From positions 1 to 64,000 of the forward strand of contig NZ_CASEXV010000076.1 in NCBI RefSeq assembly GCF_949292005.1: DNA of 64,000 bases. The letters run 5' to 3'. Origin of the DNA: an uncultured Bifidobacterium sp. (GTDB taxonomy: Bacteria; Actinomycetota; Actinomycetes; Actinomycetales; Bifidobacteriaceae). A program made the position numbers and the translations under genes. The notes below the pieces were generated by a model that searched no databases, had not been told where the DNA came from, and saw only the letters and a list, made by a program, of their open reading frames with translations. Positions 49,437 to 58,356 of the stretch are shown here, one piece after another; position 1 is the first letter of the stretch, and each line of letters opens with the position of its first letter.

Positions 49437-50882
49437 ATGAACCTCACTGAGATATCCCCCGCCATAGCCTTGTCTCCTCTTGATGGACGCTATCGCCGCC
49501 AGACGCAGCCCCTCGTCGAGTTTCTCAGCGAGCCGGCCCTGAACAGGGAGAGAATCCGAGTCGAAGTCGAATGGATGATTCTTCTGGCCAACGGGTACAA
49601 GGGCAACGGGAACACGCCGTTGGTCCCGGGGGTCCATCCCCTGACCGACGAGGAATGCCGGTTCCTGCGCTCCATCGCCGACAATTTCGACGCCGAGGCG
49701 ATCGCGCGGCATGCGGCCCATGAAGCGGTGACCCACCATGATGTGAAAGCCGTCGAATACTCCATCGACGACGCTCTGGATTCCTCCTCGTCCACGCTTC
49801 CAGCCGACAGTCAGCTCCCCCATCTCAAAACACTGGTCCATTTCGCCTGCACGTCCGAGGACATCAACAACCTGTCCATCGCCAGATGCGTGAAGAACGC
49901 CGTCGAGCACATATGGCTCCCGGATGTCCAGAGCATCGTCGACGAGCTTGACGAGAAGGCCCACCGATACCGCTCGCGGCCACTGCTCTCCCTCACTCAC
50001 GGCCAACCCGCCACTCCCACGACCCTGGGAAAGGAGCTGGCGGTGTACGTCCGCCGTCTCGAACGGCAGCTCCGCCATGTGCGGGAGCAGGAGTACCTCG
50101 GAAAGATCAACGGGGCCACCGGCACCTTTGGGGCGCATATGGCCGCCATCCCGGAGGTTGACTGGATAGAGGCCTCCCGATACTTCGTGACGGAGCGGAT
50201 GGGGCTGACATGGAATCCCCTCACCACCCAGATCGAAAGCCACGACTGGCAGGCCGAGCTCTATGGAACCATCAGCCATATCAACCGCATCCTCCACAAC
50301 CTCGCCGTGGACGTCTGGATGTACATCTCCCGCGGAGTGTTCGCGCAGGAACCCGTCAAAGGCGCGACCGGCTCCTCGACCATGCCGCACAAAATCAACC
50401 CCATCCGCTTCGAGAATGCGGAGGCCAATCTGGAGATCTCCTGCGCGATGCTGGACTCGCTTTCAGCGACCCTCACAGAAAGCCGCTGGCAGCGTGATCT
50501 GACAGATTCGACCACCCAGCGCAACATCGGATCGGCGATAGGATATTCCGTCCTCGCACTAAGCAACCTCGATGCCGGTCTCCACTCCATCCATCCGAAC
50601 GAGGCGGCGATGGACAAGGAGCTTGACGATAACTGGGAGGTGCTGGGAGAGCCGATTCAAACGGCCATGCGCGCGGCGGAACTCGCCGGACGGTCAGGGA
50701 TGGAAAGGCCCTACGAGCAGGTGAAAGAGCTGATGCGGGGACGCGAGATATCGCACGAGGACGTCGAAAAATTCATCGACTCCCTTGATTTCGACGAGAA
50801 AACAGCCGACCGGCTGCGCCATCTGACTCCAGCGGGATACACGGGCTGCGCGGACAGGCTGGTCGACTTCGACCGCTTATGA
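49437..50882 (+). CDS. purB: adenylosuccinate lyase
   Basis: Cleaves SAICAR to AICAR and adenylosuccinate to AMP in purine synthesis. The 481-residue protein is of the longer E. coli type and carries the fumarase/ASL superfamily signature GSSTMPHKINP, TSEDINN and THGQPATPTTLGKE. ATG 49437 gives the family N-terminus MNLTEISPAIALSPLDGRYR; the frame is open 96 codons further, over the preceding hydrolase gene. It overlaps the next gene by 4 bp. Confidence 0.96.
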   Translation: MNLTEISPAIALSPLDGRYRRQTQPLVEFLSEPALNRERIRVEVEWMILLANGYKGNGNTPLVPGVHPLTDEECRFLRSIADNFDAEAIARHAAHEAVTHHDVKAVEYSIDDALDSSSSTLPADSQLPHLKTLVHFACTSEDINNLSIARCVKNAVEHIWLPDVQSIVDELDEKAHRYRSRPLLSLTHGQPATPTTLGKELAVYVRRLERQLRHVREQEYLGKINGATGTFGAHMAAIPEVDWIEASRYFVTERMGLTWNPLTTQIESHDWQAELYGTISHINRILHNLAVDVWMYISRGVFAQEPVKGATGSSTMPHKINPIRFENAEANLEISCAMLDSLSATLTESRWQRDLTDSTTQRNIGSAIGYSVLALSNLDAGLHSIHPNEAAMDKELDDNWEVLGEPIQTAMRAAELAGRSGMERPYEQVKELMRGREISHEDVEKFIDSLDFDEKTADRLRHLTPAGYTGCADRLVDFDRL

Positions 50883-53335
50883 CCAGCGTCATGCCAACCC
50901 ATACCGGGCCGATGTCAGACACCGGTAAAGGCCGCGTCACCATCATCGATACCCCAGCCCATCTGACAAGAAGCCTTGGGGACATCGTTCATGCCGGAAT
51001 CGCGCTGGTCTGCGGTCTGGTCGTTCTGCTGACCGCATCAACGCTCCAAGGCGTCACCTCCGGAGTCGAATCAGACGCGAACACCGCGGTGCGATCCGTC
51101 GACTGGCTGGTGAATCTTCCCGCATCCATGCTCCAGCAGCTGGTCACCGTGCTGATAGTGGTGACGGTGCTCATCCACCTTCTGATCGGACGCGCATGGC
51201 TTCAGTCCGCCATGTCCGTCATAGCCCTGTTCGTGGGGTACGGCGCGGCGTGGGCATTGTCCCTCGCGCTGTTCCGAATAGGCGACACCTCCCTTCTGTC
51301 GACGCTGGACTCATTGGAGGCCGGCCCACGGACACTGCTTCTCCCCGACATCTACGCGGGACTGGGAGCCTTTCTGACCATGGCCGGCCCCCAGCGATCA
51401 CGGTCGTCGGTTAAATGGGGCTGGAGCGCCCTTCTCGCCATGGCCGTGCTTCTGGTGGCGGTTCTCTGGTATTCGGTGGCCGGAACGCTTGTGTCCCTCA
51501 CTGTCGGCCGCGTCGTCGGATCGCTTCTCCGATTCGCCTCAGGCACGATGAACCAAGGCATCTGGGGACGCCAGATAGTGCAAACACTGCGGTCCATAGG
51601 ACTGGATCCCGAATCGTTGACACGACGAGACGCCGACGCGCACACCCACGCCGTTCCCACCGCCGTCCTGGATGACGACCTCATCGACGGGTCACGGCTA
51701 TACGACATGACCACCCGCGACGGAGGTCGTTACGTCGTCTCCGTGCTGGACAGCCAGGCCCATGTCGCCGGATACCTCAATCAGCTCTGGCAATGGATAC
51801 GGCTCAGCGGCATACCCGTGCGCCGCGACCGTTCCGTGTTCGACGCGAACCACCATCATCTCTCCATGATTCTGGGGCTGTCCCACGCGGGACTGCGGAC
51901 CCCCGACGTCTATGGAACAGCGGATTCGGGAGAATCCTCCCTGCTGGTGTTCCCCGCCGAGGGCACGCCACGTCCCCGGGACATCTCCACGCTTGACGAG
52001 GACTCGGCGGTCGCGTATCTGACGTATCTCGACACAGCCAATAGGCGCGGATACACGCATCGTCATATAACTCCATCGTCGTTGGCCATCCTCACGGACG
52101 GGACCCCCATCATCGCAGGCTGGCAGAATGGCGACTGCGCAAGCGCCAACGCCAACATCATGGTCGACAGGGCACAGATGATCATCTTGCTCGCATCGTG
52201 CTTCGGCACAGACCGTGCCATCGCCTGCGCGCGGCGGGTGTGGAACGTCGAGACCCTTCTCTCCCTCTCCCCCTTCATACAGCGCGCCGCCCTTCCGGTC
52301 GGAACACGTTCGCTACCCGATTGCACCAGACAACTGATCTCCTCATTGAGGTCATCGCTGCAGAATCTGGCTCCCGATGACGCGGACGTCGTGCAATCCG
52401 TCACCATCTCACGATTCAGTTTCAAATCATTCATCACCATAGCCTTGTCCGTGGTGGCGGTCGCCGTCGTCTTCACCCAGCTTCGTCCCGACGACATCAT
52501 CGCGGCGGTGACGAACGCCAAGCCCATCTACGCGGCCCTATGCGTTCTTCTGAGCATCATCGCCTGGATGGGATCCGCCATGACGCTGGGCGTTCTCATC
52601 GACAGGGACCGGCGGAATTGGCCTGCCCTGTTCCTCACACAGGTCGCCTCAGGTCTCACAGCTGTATCGATGCCGGCAGGGGTCGGACCCGCGTTCATCA
52701 ACTTCCAGCATCTTCGTCGCCGCGGCCTGCGCAACGCCGAGGCGACGGCGGTAACAAGCGCGACCTGGGCCGTCCAAGGCCTCACCACCATTCTGCTCAC
52801 CATCCTCGTGGGGCTGTTCACGGGTAGCAACACCCTGTCCGGAGCGATTCCCACGAACACGCTGATAATCGTCATCGGCACGGTGACGCTGGCGTTTTGC
52901 CTCGCCATGATCATCACACCCATACGCAAGCTCATCACCGATCGGTACCTCCCCCTCGCCGCGGTGTACGCACGGCGTTTCATTGATATTCTCGCCCGCC
53001 CCGAACGCCTTGTCCTGGGTTTTCTTGGCGCCGTCATCCTCAACGTGGCCACGGCTCTGGGATTCTGGATGGCTCTTGCCGCATTCGGCACGTGGACGAA
53101 TCCTGTGGAGACCACCTTCGTCTTCCTTCTCGCCAACACACTGGCCTCCGCGGTGCCCACGCCGGGCGGACTGGGAGCGGTGGAGGCGGCCCTCACCCTG
53201 TCGTTCAGCGGCGTCGGGGTTCCCGCCGGCATCGCGCTCTCGGCCACTCTTCTCTACCGCGTGGTGTTCTACTGGCTTCGCATACCGGCCGGCGCGGCAG
53301 CGATGAGATGGCTGTCAGCCCATGACGAGATCTAA
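50879..53335 (+). CDS. membrane protein: kinase-like domain fused to flippase-like domain
   Basis: An 818-residue protein in three parts. Residues about 35-215 hold several TM helices. Residues about 270-495 resemble an ABC1/Rio-type kinase fold: YLTYLDTANRRGYTHRHITPSSLAIL sits where the catalytic loop would be, but the catalytic Asp is His396, and the DFG equivalent is IIAGWQNG. Residues about 515-818 are an eight-helix domain of the UPF0104/lysylphosphatidylglycerol synthase (flippase) type, with TPGGLGAVEA near the end. No aminoacyl-transfer domain follows, so it is not a full MprF. ATGA overlap with purB; other ATGs lie at 50891 and 50912. Confidence 0.8.
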   Translation: MTSVMPTHTGPMSDTGKGRVTIIDTPAHLTRSLGDIVHAGIALVCGLVVLLTASTLQGVTSGVESDANTAVRSVDWLVNLPASMLQQLVTVLIVVTVLIHLLIGRAWLQSAMSVIALFVGYGAAWALSLALFRIGDTSLLSTLDSLEAGPRTLLLPDIYAGLGAFLTMAGPQRSRSSVKWGWSALLAMAVLLVAVLWYSVAGTLVSLTVGRVVGSLLRFASGTMNQGIWGRQIVQTLRSIGLDPESLTRRDADAHTHAVPTAVLDDDLIDGSRLYDMTTRDGGRYVVSVLDSQAHVAGYLNQLWQWIRLSGIPVRRDRSVFDANHHHLSMILGLSHAGLRTPDVYGTADSGESSLLVFPAEGTPRPRDISTLDEDSAVAYLTYLDTANRRGYTHRHITPSSLAILTDGTPIIAGWQNGDCASANANIMVDRAQMIILLASCFGTDRAIACARRVWNVETLLSLSPFIQRAALPVGTRSLPDCTRQLISSLRSSLQNLAPDDADVVQSVTISRFSFKSFITIALSVVAVAVVFTQLRPDDIIAAVTNAKPIYAALCVLLSIIAWMGSAMTLGVLIDRDRRNWPALFLTQVASGLTAVSMPAGVGPAFINFQHLRRRGLRNAEATAVTSATWAVQGLTTILLTILVGLFTGSNTLSGAIPTNTLIIVIGTVTLAFCLAMIITPIRKLITDRYLPLAAVYARRFIDILARPERLVLGFLGAVILNVATALGFWMALAAFGTWTNPVETTFVFLLANTLASAVPTPGGLGAVEAALTLSFSGVGVPAGIALSATLLYRVVFYWLRIPAGAAAMRWLSAHDEI

Positions 53336-53454
53336 CGCTGCACTCGCCCTGGACATCTGGGACACGGTCGGGCACAATGTCCCCCATGCTGGAAGACGAC
53401 ATGGAGAAACCCCCGAAATCGTATGTCCCATACGGAAAACTGCGGTATCATCGG

Positions 53455-53483
53455 TTGGTGAACGTGGCCTGAGAACTTAGAGA
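53455..53483 (+). promoter_or_regulatory. possible hupB promoter
   Basis: TTGGTG (53455-53460), 17-nt spacer, TAGAGA (53478-53483). The -35 is fair and the -10 weak. Transcript start would lie about 20 nt before the hupB ATG, leaving AAGGATGC as ribosome site. A GTATG-N3-CATAC inverted repeat lies upstream near 53421. Confidence 0.35.
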
Positions 53484-53510
53484 AGGCCCCTGACCAAGAA
53501 GGATGCTTTC

Positions 53511-53792
53511 ATGGCATACAACAAGTCTGATCTCGTCTCCAAGATCGCGCAGAAGTCGAACCTCACCAAGGCCCAGGCCGAGGCCGCGGTCAACGCCTTC
53601 CAGGATGTTTTCGTCGAAGCGATGCAGTCTGGAGAGGGACTTAAGCTCACAGGCCTTTTCTCGGCCGAGCGCGTCAAGCGTGCCGCCCGCACGGGACGCA
53701 ACCCCCGCACTGGCGAGACCATCGAGATTCCCGCATCCTATGGTGTCCGCATCTCCGCCGGCTCGCTGCTGAAGAAGGCCGTGACCAAGTAG
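53511..53792 (+). CDS. hupB: DNA-binding protein HU
   Basis: Nucleoid protein that binds and bends DNA as a dimer. It is 93 residues, standard for HU, beginning MAYNKSDLVSKIAQKSNLTKAQAEAAVNAF, with the DNA arm GRNPRTGETIEIPASYGVRISAG. No Lys/Ala/Pro-rich C-terminal tail, unlike mycobacterial HupB. Monocistronic, with a strong terminator downstream. Confidence 0.97.
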   Translation: MAYNKSDLVSKIAQKSNLTKAQAEAAVNAFQDVFVEAMQSGEGLKLTGLFSAERVKRAARTGRNPRTGETIEIPASYGVRISAGSLLKKAVTK

Positions 53793-53801
53793 CACCGCCG
53801 G

Positions 53802-53838
53802 GGGTGGATTCCAAAGGAGCGTTCCGCGGAATCCACCC
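53802..53838 (+). repeat. 11-bp hairpin after hupB
   Basis: GGGTGGATTCC (53802-53812) pairs with GGAATCCACCC (53828-53838), 9 nt after the hupB stop. No T-run follows. It may protect the 3' end of an abundant mRNA, ahead of the true terminator at 53855. Confidence 0.6.
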
Positions 53839-53854
53839 ACACCAGGTTCGCAAG

Positions 53855-53901
53855 AACCGTCCGCTGTTGAACCATAGTCGTTTCAGCAACGGACGGTTTT
53901 T
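53855..53901 (+). terminator. intrinsic terminator of hupB
   Basis: A 17-bp stem with two mismatches (53855-53871 with 53882-53898) followed by the T-run at 53897-53901. Placed between convergent hupB and pafA. Confidence 0.85.
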
Positions 53902-53985
53902 CGTATGGATGCGCATTTTTCGCATCGAGCCCGCAAGCGTGGTGAGCCCGTGTCGTCCCCTCTGCTTATCCGCTCACCGTGCTGT

Positions 53986-55506
53986 TCAGCGTCTCTCCGG
54001 TGACGTGTCTTCCGTCAATGCATCAAGCATGTCCAGAACCCGCAGATAGCCCTCCGATGGCGCCGAGTCGAATGGATCGATAAGCATGGCTTCATGCCTG
54101 TCGTCACCGGTGATCGCCACGCGTGTCCAGTCACAGCTCCACTGATGCGCCGATCGCAAAGCGGACCTCATGAACCGTCCGCGCAACGCCGCTCTTGTAT
54201 CCGACGGGGGATTCTCGATTGCAGAATCGACCACGTCCGCGCCGACTTCCACCCTCATGAGGCCACGGGCCAAAAGCGCAGGGTATGATGCGCCGTTGAC
54301 GATATCGTGATAGTCGAGATCCAGCTCGGCAAAACGCCGTGAATCCGTGACTCCCCGAGCCCTCCATCTCGCAATCAGACGCTTCTTGGCAGCCCAGTCC
54401 ACACGATTGGACAGAGCGCGGACGTCCCCCGCAGCGGCCGCATCCACAAGCTCCGTCCACTCCTCCACTATGGACCTTGCGCTTGATGTCGTCAGACCGG
54501 CATCGACCTTCTCCCCCTTGGAATCCAGGAAACGCGTGACTATCGCAATATAACGCCTCTGGACATCCACGGCCGTCGCTGTGTTCGACCGAGTCCCGAC
54601 GCCGTCACGTATCTTGGAAAGCCCACGCCCATCACGCAATTCGACAACGGTCGAGGGGCCACCCGCGCTGACTCGGCGATTGGCCTTCCCCGGACTCTCA
54701 AGTCCACAGTCCTCAAAGCCCGACGCCACGCCATGACGGGCAGCGTCCTCCATCACGCACAGAACCAGATGCGTGGTCGCAAGCTTCATCCGGGTGGCAT
54801 ACTGCGAACGGTTCGAATCCCCTATGATGACGTGCAGACGTCGGAACTCCTCGGGATCGGCATGCGGCTCATCGCGGGTGTTCACCATGGGTCTGGCCCG
54901 TGTCGTTGCTGAGGAGACCGCCTCGTCAAGGAATCCCGCGCGCTGGGACAACTCAAACCCGTCCGCTGTCACGCGCCCCGCGCCCGAGAAGATCTGCCGC
55001 GTGACCAGGAACGGCACCAATTCCCTCTCCACCATATCCAACGGAACGAAACGCCGAAGAAGATAGTTCTCGTGGCATCCGAAGGAATGACCGGCCGAAT
55101 CCACATTGTTCTTGAAAAGATGGACCTTCACCGCACGTCCGGACTGCGCCGCCATGCGCCGCTGGGCATCCACGGCAAGGCGTGACATGACCTCCTCGCC
55201 GGCACGATCCTGAACCAGCGCATCATACGGATCACGGCATTCGGCCGTCGCGTATTCGGGGTGGGAGCCCACATCCAGATACAACCTGGCTCCGTTCGTC
55301 AGATAGGTGTTGGTCGATCTGCACCTCGACACGATCGGGCGGTACATCGCCAATGCGACCGCACTGGGATCATCATGATGGGAATCACCGGTAACGCTGA
55401 TCCCATACTCGGTTTCGATCCCGAATATCCGCGAGAATCCTTCAAACTCAGGACTTCTATCCGCATTCCCGACCCGACGGCTCCCGCTATCGTGCAGTTG
55501 TGGCAT
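53986..55506 (-). CDS. pafA: Pup-protein ligase PafA
   Basis: Attaches the C-terminal Glu of Pup to lysines of target proteins using ATP. The 506-residue protein belongs to the carboxylate-amine ligase fold: FGIETEYGISVTG at the N-terminus (catalytic/metal Glu residues), NNVDSAGHSFGCHENYLLRR, RPMVNTRDEPHADPEEFRRLHVIIGDSNRSQYATRMKLATTHLVL. The ATG overlaps the pup stop by one base (TGATG), so ligase and tag are translationally coupled. It is somewhat longer than mycobacterial PafA (about 450). Confidence 0.96.
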   Translation of the reverse strand: MPQLHDSGSRRVGNADRSPEFEGFSRIFGIETEYGISVTGDSHHDDPSAVALAMYRPIVSRCRSTNTYLTNGARLYLDVGSHPEYATAECRDPYDALVQDRAGEEVMSRLAVDAQRRMAAQSGRAVKVHLFKNNVDSAGHSFGCHENYLLRRFVPLDMVERELVPFLVTRQIFSGAGRVTADGFELSQRAGFLDEAVSSATTRARPMVNTRDEPHADPEEFRRLHVIIGDSNRSQYATRMKLATTHLVLCVMEDAARHGVASGFEDCGLESPGKANRRVSAGGPSTVVELRDGRGLSKIRDGVGTRSNTATAVDVQRRYIAIVTRFLDSKGEKVDAGLTTSSARSIVEEWTELVDAAAAGDVRALSNRVDWAAKKRLIARWRARGVTDSRRFAELDLDYHDIVNGASYPALLARGLMRVEVGADVVDSAIENPPSDTRAALRGRFMRSALRSAHQWSCDWTRVAITGDDRHEAMLIDPFDSAPSEGYLRVLDMLDALTEDTSPERR

Positions 55507-55721
55507 CACTGCCCGCCCTGCTGGACGAAACCGGATACGTATTCCTCGGCGTTTGACTCCAAAGCGGAGGAGATGTCGTCCAGCACGGAATCCAGATCGA
55601 CATCCTCCACATCGGCGGCGTCGCCCGTCCGCCCCATGACGTCCTGGGTCTCCTCATCCTCGGCCTGACGCCGATCATGATCCTGATTGTGTGGTCTCTC
55701 CTGCGATCTCGTTCCCGGCAT
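55506..55721 (-). CDS. pup: prokaryotic ubiquitin-like protein Pup
   Basis: A 71-residue disordered protein rich in Asp, Glu, Gln and Arg, ending [19 protein letters not shown]. The terminal Gly-Gly-Gln is the Pup hallmark; because it ends in Gln it must be deamidated to Glu by Dop before ligation. ATG 55721 is chosen because AGGGAG lies about 9 nt upstream (a GTG at 55730 is too close to it). It sits between an IMPase-like gene and pafA. In proteasome-bearing actinobacteria prcB and prcA follow pup; here pafA follows at once. Confidence 0.97.
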   Translation of the reverse strand: MPGTRSQERPHNQDHDRRQAEDEETQDVMGRTGDAADVEDVDLDSVLDDISSALESNAEEYVSGFVQQGGQ

Positions 55722-55834
55722 ATCACGCACCTCCCTTTTCTCTTCCTGTCCACACCCCGCACATATCCATCATGCCGCGCACCCATCAATCCACGATGGT
55801 CTTTCACCAGACGAGCAACCGCGCGACGACGCCG

Positions 55835-56665
55835 CTATTGCAGATAGGGACTCAGCTCCTCGATGATCAGACCATTGGATGCGACGATGTCGTTTTCGAT
55901 CCCCCATTGAATCTCGTCATCATTCCACTGACGCACCTTCCCCTGGGACTCCCACACCACGACCGTTCCCGCCGACACCGCGGGGACGTCCCACCTGTGC
56001 AGATTCGGCTCGAAATACGCGTCATACGTTCCATCGGCCACACGGCACAGATCGAGCGAGACCGGCCCCACCCTTTTGATGTCCGCCGGCTTCCCTGCGA
56101 TGGCCGCCACCACGTCCAAAGCACGAAGAGACTCCTTGGGAAAAATCGACATACCATAGCTGACGACCGAGCCCTTCAGGGAGGACGCCATGGATGGCAT
56201 GACCTTGTCCCTCTTCTCGCCCAGAGGAGTGGTCCGTATGCGGACCGCCCCCTGCTGACGGGCCGCGACGTAGGTCAGTCCCAGAGCCGGAGCGTGCACG
56301 ATTCCGATGATCGGCTGCGCGGACAGGTTCTCGTTGTATTCGAACAAGGAGACCGTCACCGTCCATTCAGCCATATTGCGGATGAAGTTGACCCCTCCAT
56401 CGACCCCGCCCACACACCAGTACCTTTGCCACGGCGAGCACTGCGGCGGCCGGTCACGCCAGAATCCGTTGTAGAAGGCCTTCTCGGAAATCCTTCCCTC
56501 GATGTACCTCATCAACCTCCGGTCCACATCCGGAGTGAACTGCGCATCATCGACAGTGAGGGGGGCGACGGCGAGGTCGTGGGGCGTCATCTGATATTGA
56601 AGCGCGTGGCGCCCGGCCTCCTGAACGACGTTGGCCATGTCCATGGCGAGTTCGCGTAAATCCAT
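55835..56665 (-). CDS. inositol-monophosphatase-like protein with altered active site
   Basis: A 276-residue protein of the IMPase/HisN fold. The C-terminal signature is kept (VSLDLCRVADGTYDAYFEPNLHRWDVPAVSAG, Asp227), but the metal motif that normally reads DPxDGTxNF is GGVDGGVNF (86-94), so the first Asp and the Thr are lost, and no GEE/GED motif is found before it. Catalysis as a Mg-dependent phosphatase is therefore doubtful; it may bind a phosphate ester without cleaving it (inference). GGAG lies 7 nt before ATG 56665. It is embedded in the pupylation cluster between dop and pup. Confidence 0.82.
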   Translation of the reverse strand: MDLRELAMDMANVVQEAGRHALQYQMTPHDLAVAPLTVDDAQFTPDVDRRLMRYIEGRISEKAFYNGFWRDRPPQCSPWQRYWCVGGVDGGVNFIRNMAEWTVTVSLFEYNENLSAQPIIGIVHAPALGLTYVAARQQGAVRIRTTPLGEKRDKVMPSMASSLKGSVVSYGMSIFPKESLRALDVVAAIAGKPADIKRVGPVSLDLCRVADGTYDAYFEPNLHRWDVPAVSAGTVVVWESQGKVRQWNDDEIQWGIENDIVASNGLIIEELSPYLQ

Positions 56666-56769
56666 TGTCTATCTCCGTGTCCGCTTTCCATGTCCCACCG
56701 GCAACACCCTCATGGGACATCGCACAATCCTCGGCATGGAACGCCGTGGACGTCCACACCCCACCGATT

Positions 56770-58356
56770 CTACCGTCCGGACACCAGTTCGCGAATCACG
56801 CTGTCCGTTCCCCGCACCCGTGCGTCCGCATCGAGAAGACGCATCCGTGACCGGCACCACTCCTCGCTCGGATCCGACATGTCCAAACTCGCCAGACCAC
56901 CATCGTCGAGCCTTAGCGTGACGGATGACCAGCTCACGGCCACCACACGATCGGGGAACAATGACAGCAGCCGTGCCCTCACACATGCCCGGGTGTCCTC
57001 CGGAGCATGATGGCCGGCTGCGAGAACGGCCCGGCCCTCATCAGGGACGATGTTCTCCACAGCCCCCCGAAGGCGGGAAAACACCGACGACTTCGGATCG
57101 ATGTCCGACCATGACAACGCAAGCGCCTGCACGCGCGGATCCGTCCATAACAGACCCCCCCGCTGCCTCCACCGCTGCAGAAGCTGCCACTTCAGGAGCC
57201 ATTCGACACGGGAGGCCTCGTCGGCCATCCGCATCCGAGCGTCATCGTCGCTATGACGGATCGCAGCCACATCCCTTAACGCTCGGCTCCACAGATCCAC
57301 GATTCTGGAGGTGGACTCGTCGGGCCACAGGGGGCGGCCAGTGGAATCGACGCCATGGACGTCGGCGGCGATCCGGTAAACCGTGGACAGCAGCCTGGTC
57401 TGCATCTGCCATGCTGTCATCATCCCGCAACCCTGCGTCTGTATGGGTGCGGAGAGCGTGAGATCGCGGGAGACGGTATGGAGCGCCGCAACGGGATCGA
57501 CAGGAAGAAGCCCCTGCGCAAGCGATTCCACATCGACGCCATGGGAGGATCCGTTCTCCACCATCCATAGGACCAGGCTCGTCGTTCCCAGCTTAAGCGC
57601 CTGGGGAACATCCATGCGGTTGGCGTCTCCCACGATTACATGCAGCCGCCGCCAGTCGTCGGTCGAATGGGATTCATCCCTTGTGTTGATGATCGGACGG
57701 TCGAAGGTGGTCTGGAGGCCGATTCGCGTGTGTATGTAGTCCGAACGCTGGCTCAGCTGATACCCAGCACCCTCGGATCTCTCCCCCAGTCCGGCCCGTC
57801 CCGATCCCACGAATATCTGTCGGGACACCAGATGGACTGTCATCAGGGGAACGACGTGGTCAAAAGGCACGGAACGCGGCATAAGATAGTTCTCGTGGGT
57901 TCCCCAGCTCGCCCCCTTGCCATCGATGTTGTTGCGATGCAGACGCATGGGCCGTCCAACTGTCCGCCCAGCCTCGGCCGCCGCATCATGCATAATCGCG
58001 TCCCCGGCATGATCGAACACGACTGCCTCAAAGGGGTCGCGCGTCTCCGGAGCGGAATACTCGGGATGGGCGTGGTCCACATACACCCTTCCACCATTGG
58101 GGACCACGGTATTGACCATCACCGACCGGGGTTCGTCGGTGAGCATATCCGCCCTGGCCATCGAACGCGGAAGACGATGTCCGCGGGCGTCGTTGACCGG
58201 ATCCTCCGCGCGGTAATCCCACCGAATATGCGAGGTGGCGGGATCGCTTGCGCCCCTGACCACCGAGAACGACCATCCCACCGGATCGAACCGCGGCGCC
58301 CCCACGCACGACACCGCATATTCGGTCTCCGTGCCCATCATGCGGCGCACCGTCAT
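56770..58356 (-). CDS. dop: deamidase/depupylase Dop
   Basis: Deamidates the C-terminal Gln of Pup and removes Pup from substrates. The 528-residue protein shares the PafA fold: MGTETEYAVS at the N-terminus, HRNNIDGKGASWGTHENYLMPR, RPIINTRDESHSTDDWRRLHVIVGDANRMDVPQALKLGTTSLVL. It is distinguished from PafA by a longer region after the first strand (RFDPVGWSFSVVRGASDP...) that corresponds to the Dop loop. ATG 58356 overlaps the arc stop (ATGA) and has GGGGGAGG upstream. Confidence 0.95.
   Translation of the reverse strand: MTVRRMMGTETEYAVSCVGAPRFDPVGWSFSVVRGASDPATSHIRWDYRAEDPVNDARGHRLPRSMARADMLTDEPRSVMVNTVVPNGGRVYVDHAHPEYSAPETRDPFEAVVFDHAGDAIMHDAAAEAGRTVGRPMRLHRNNIDGKGASWGTHENYLMPRSVPFDHVVPLMTVHLVSRQIFVGSGRAGLGERSEGAGYQLSQRSDYIHTRIGLQTTFDRPIINTRDESHSTDDWRRLHVIVGDANRMDVPQALKLGTTSLVLWMVENGSSHGVDVESLAQGLLPVDPVAALHTVSRDLTLSAPIQTQGCGMMTAWQMQTRLLSTVYRIAADVHGVDSTGRPLWPDESTSRIVDLWSRALRDVAAIRHSDDDARMRMADEASRVEWLLKWQLLQRWRQRGGLLWTDPRVQALALSWSDIDPKSSVFSRLRGAVENIVPDEGRAVLAAGHHAPEDTRACVRARLLSLFPDRVVAVSWSSVTLRLDDGGLASLDMSDPSEEWCRSRMRLLDADARVRGTDSVIRELVSGR

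Noticed and set aside
54809..54822. GGTTCGAATCC-like T-arm sequence suggesting a tRNA
   Set aside because: It lies inside pafA codons for a conserved segment, and no acceptor, D or anticodon stem can be built around it.
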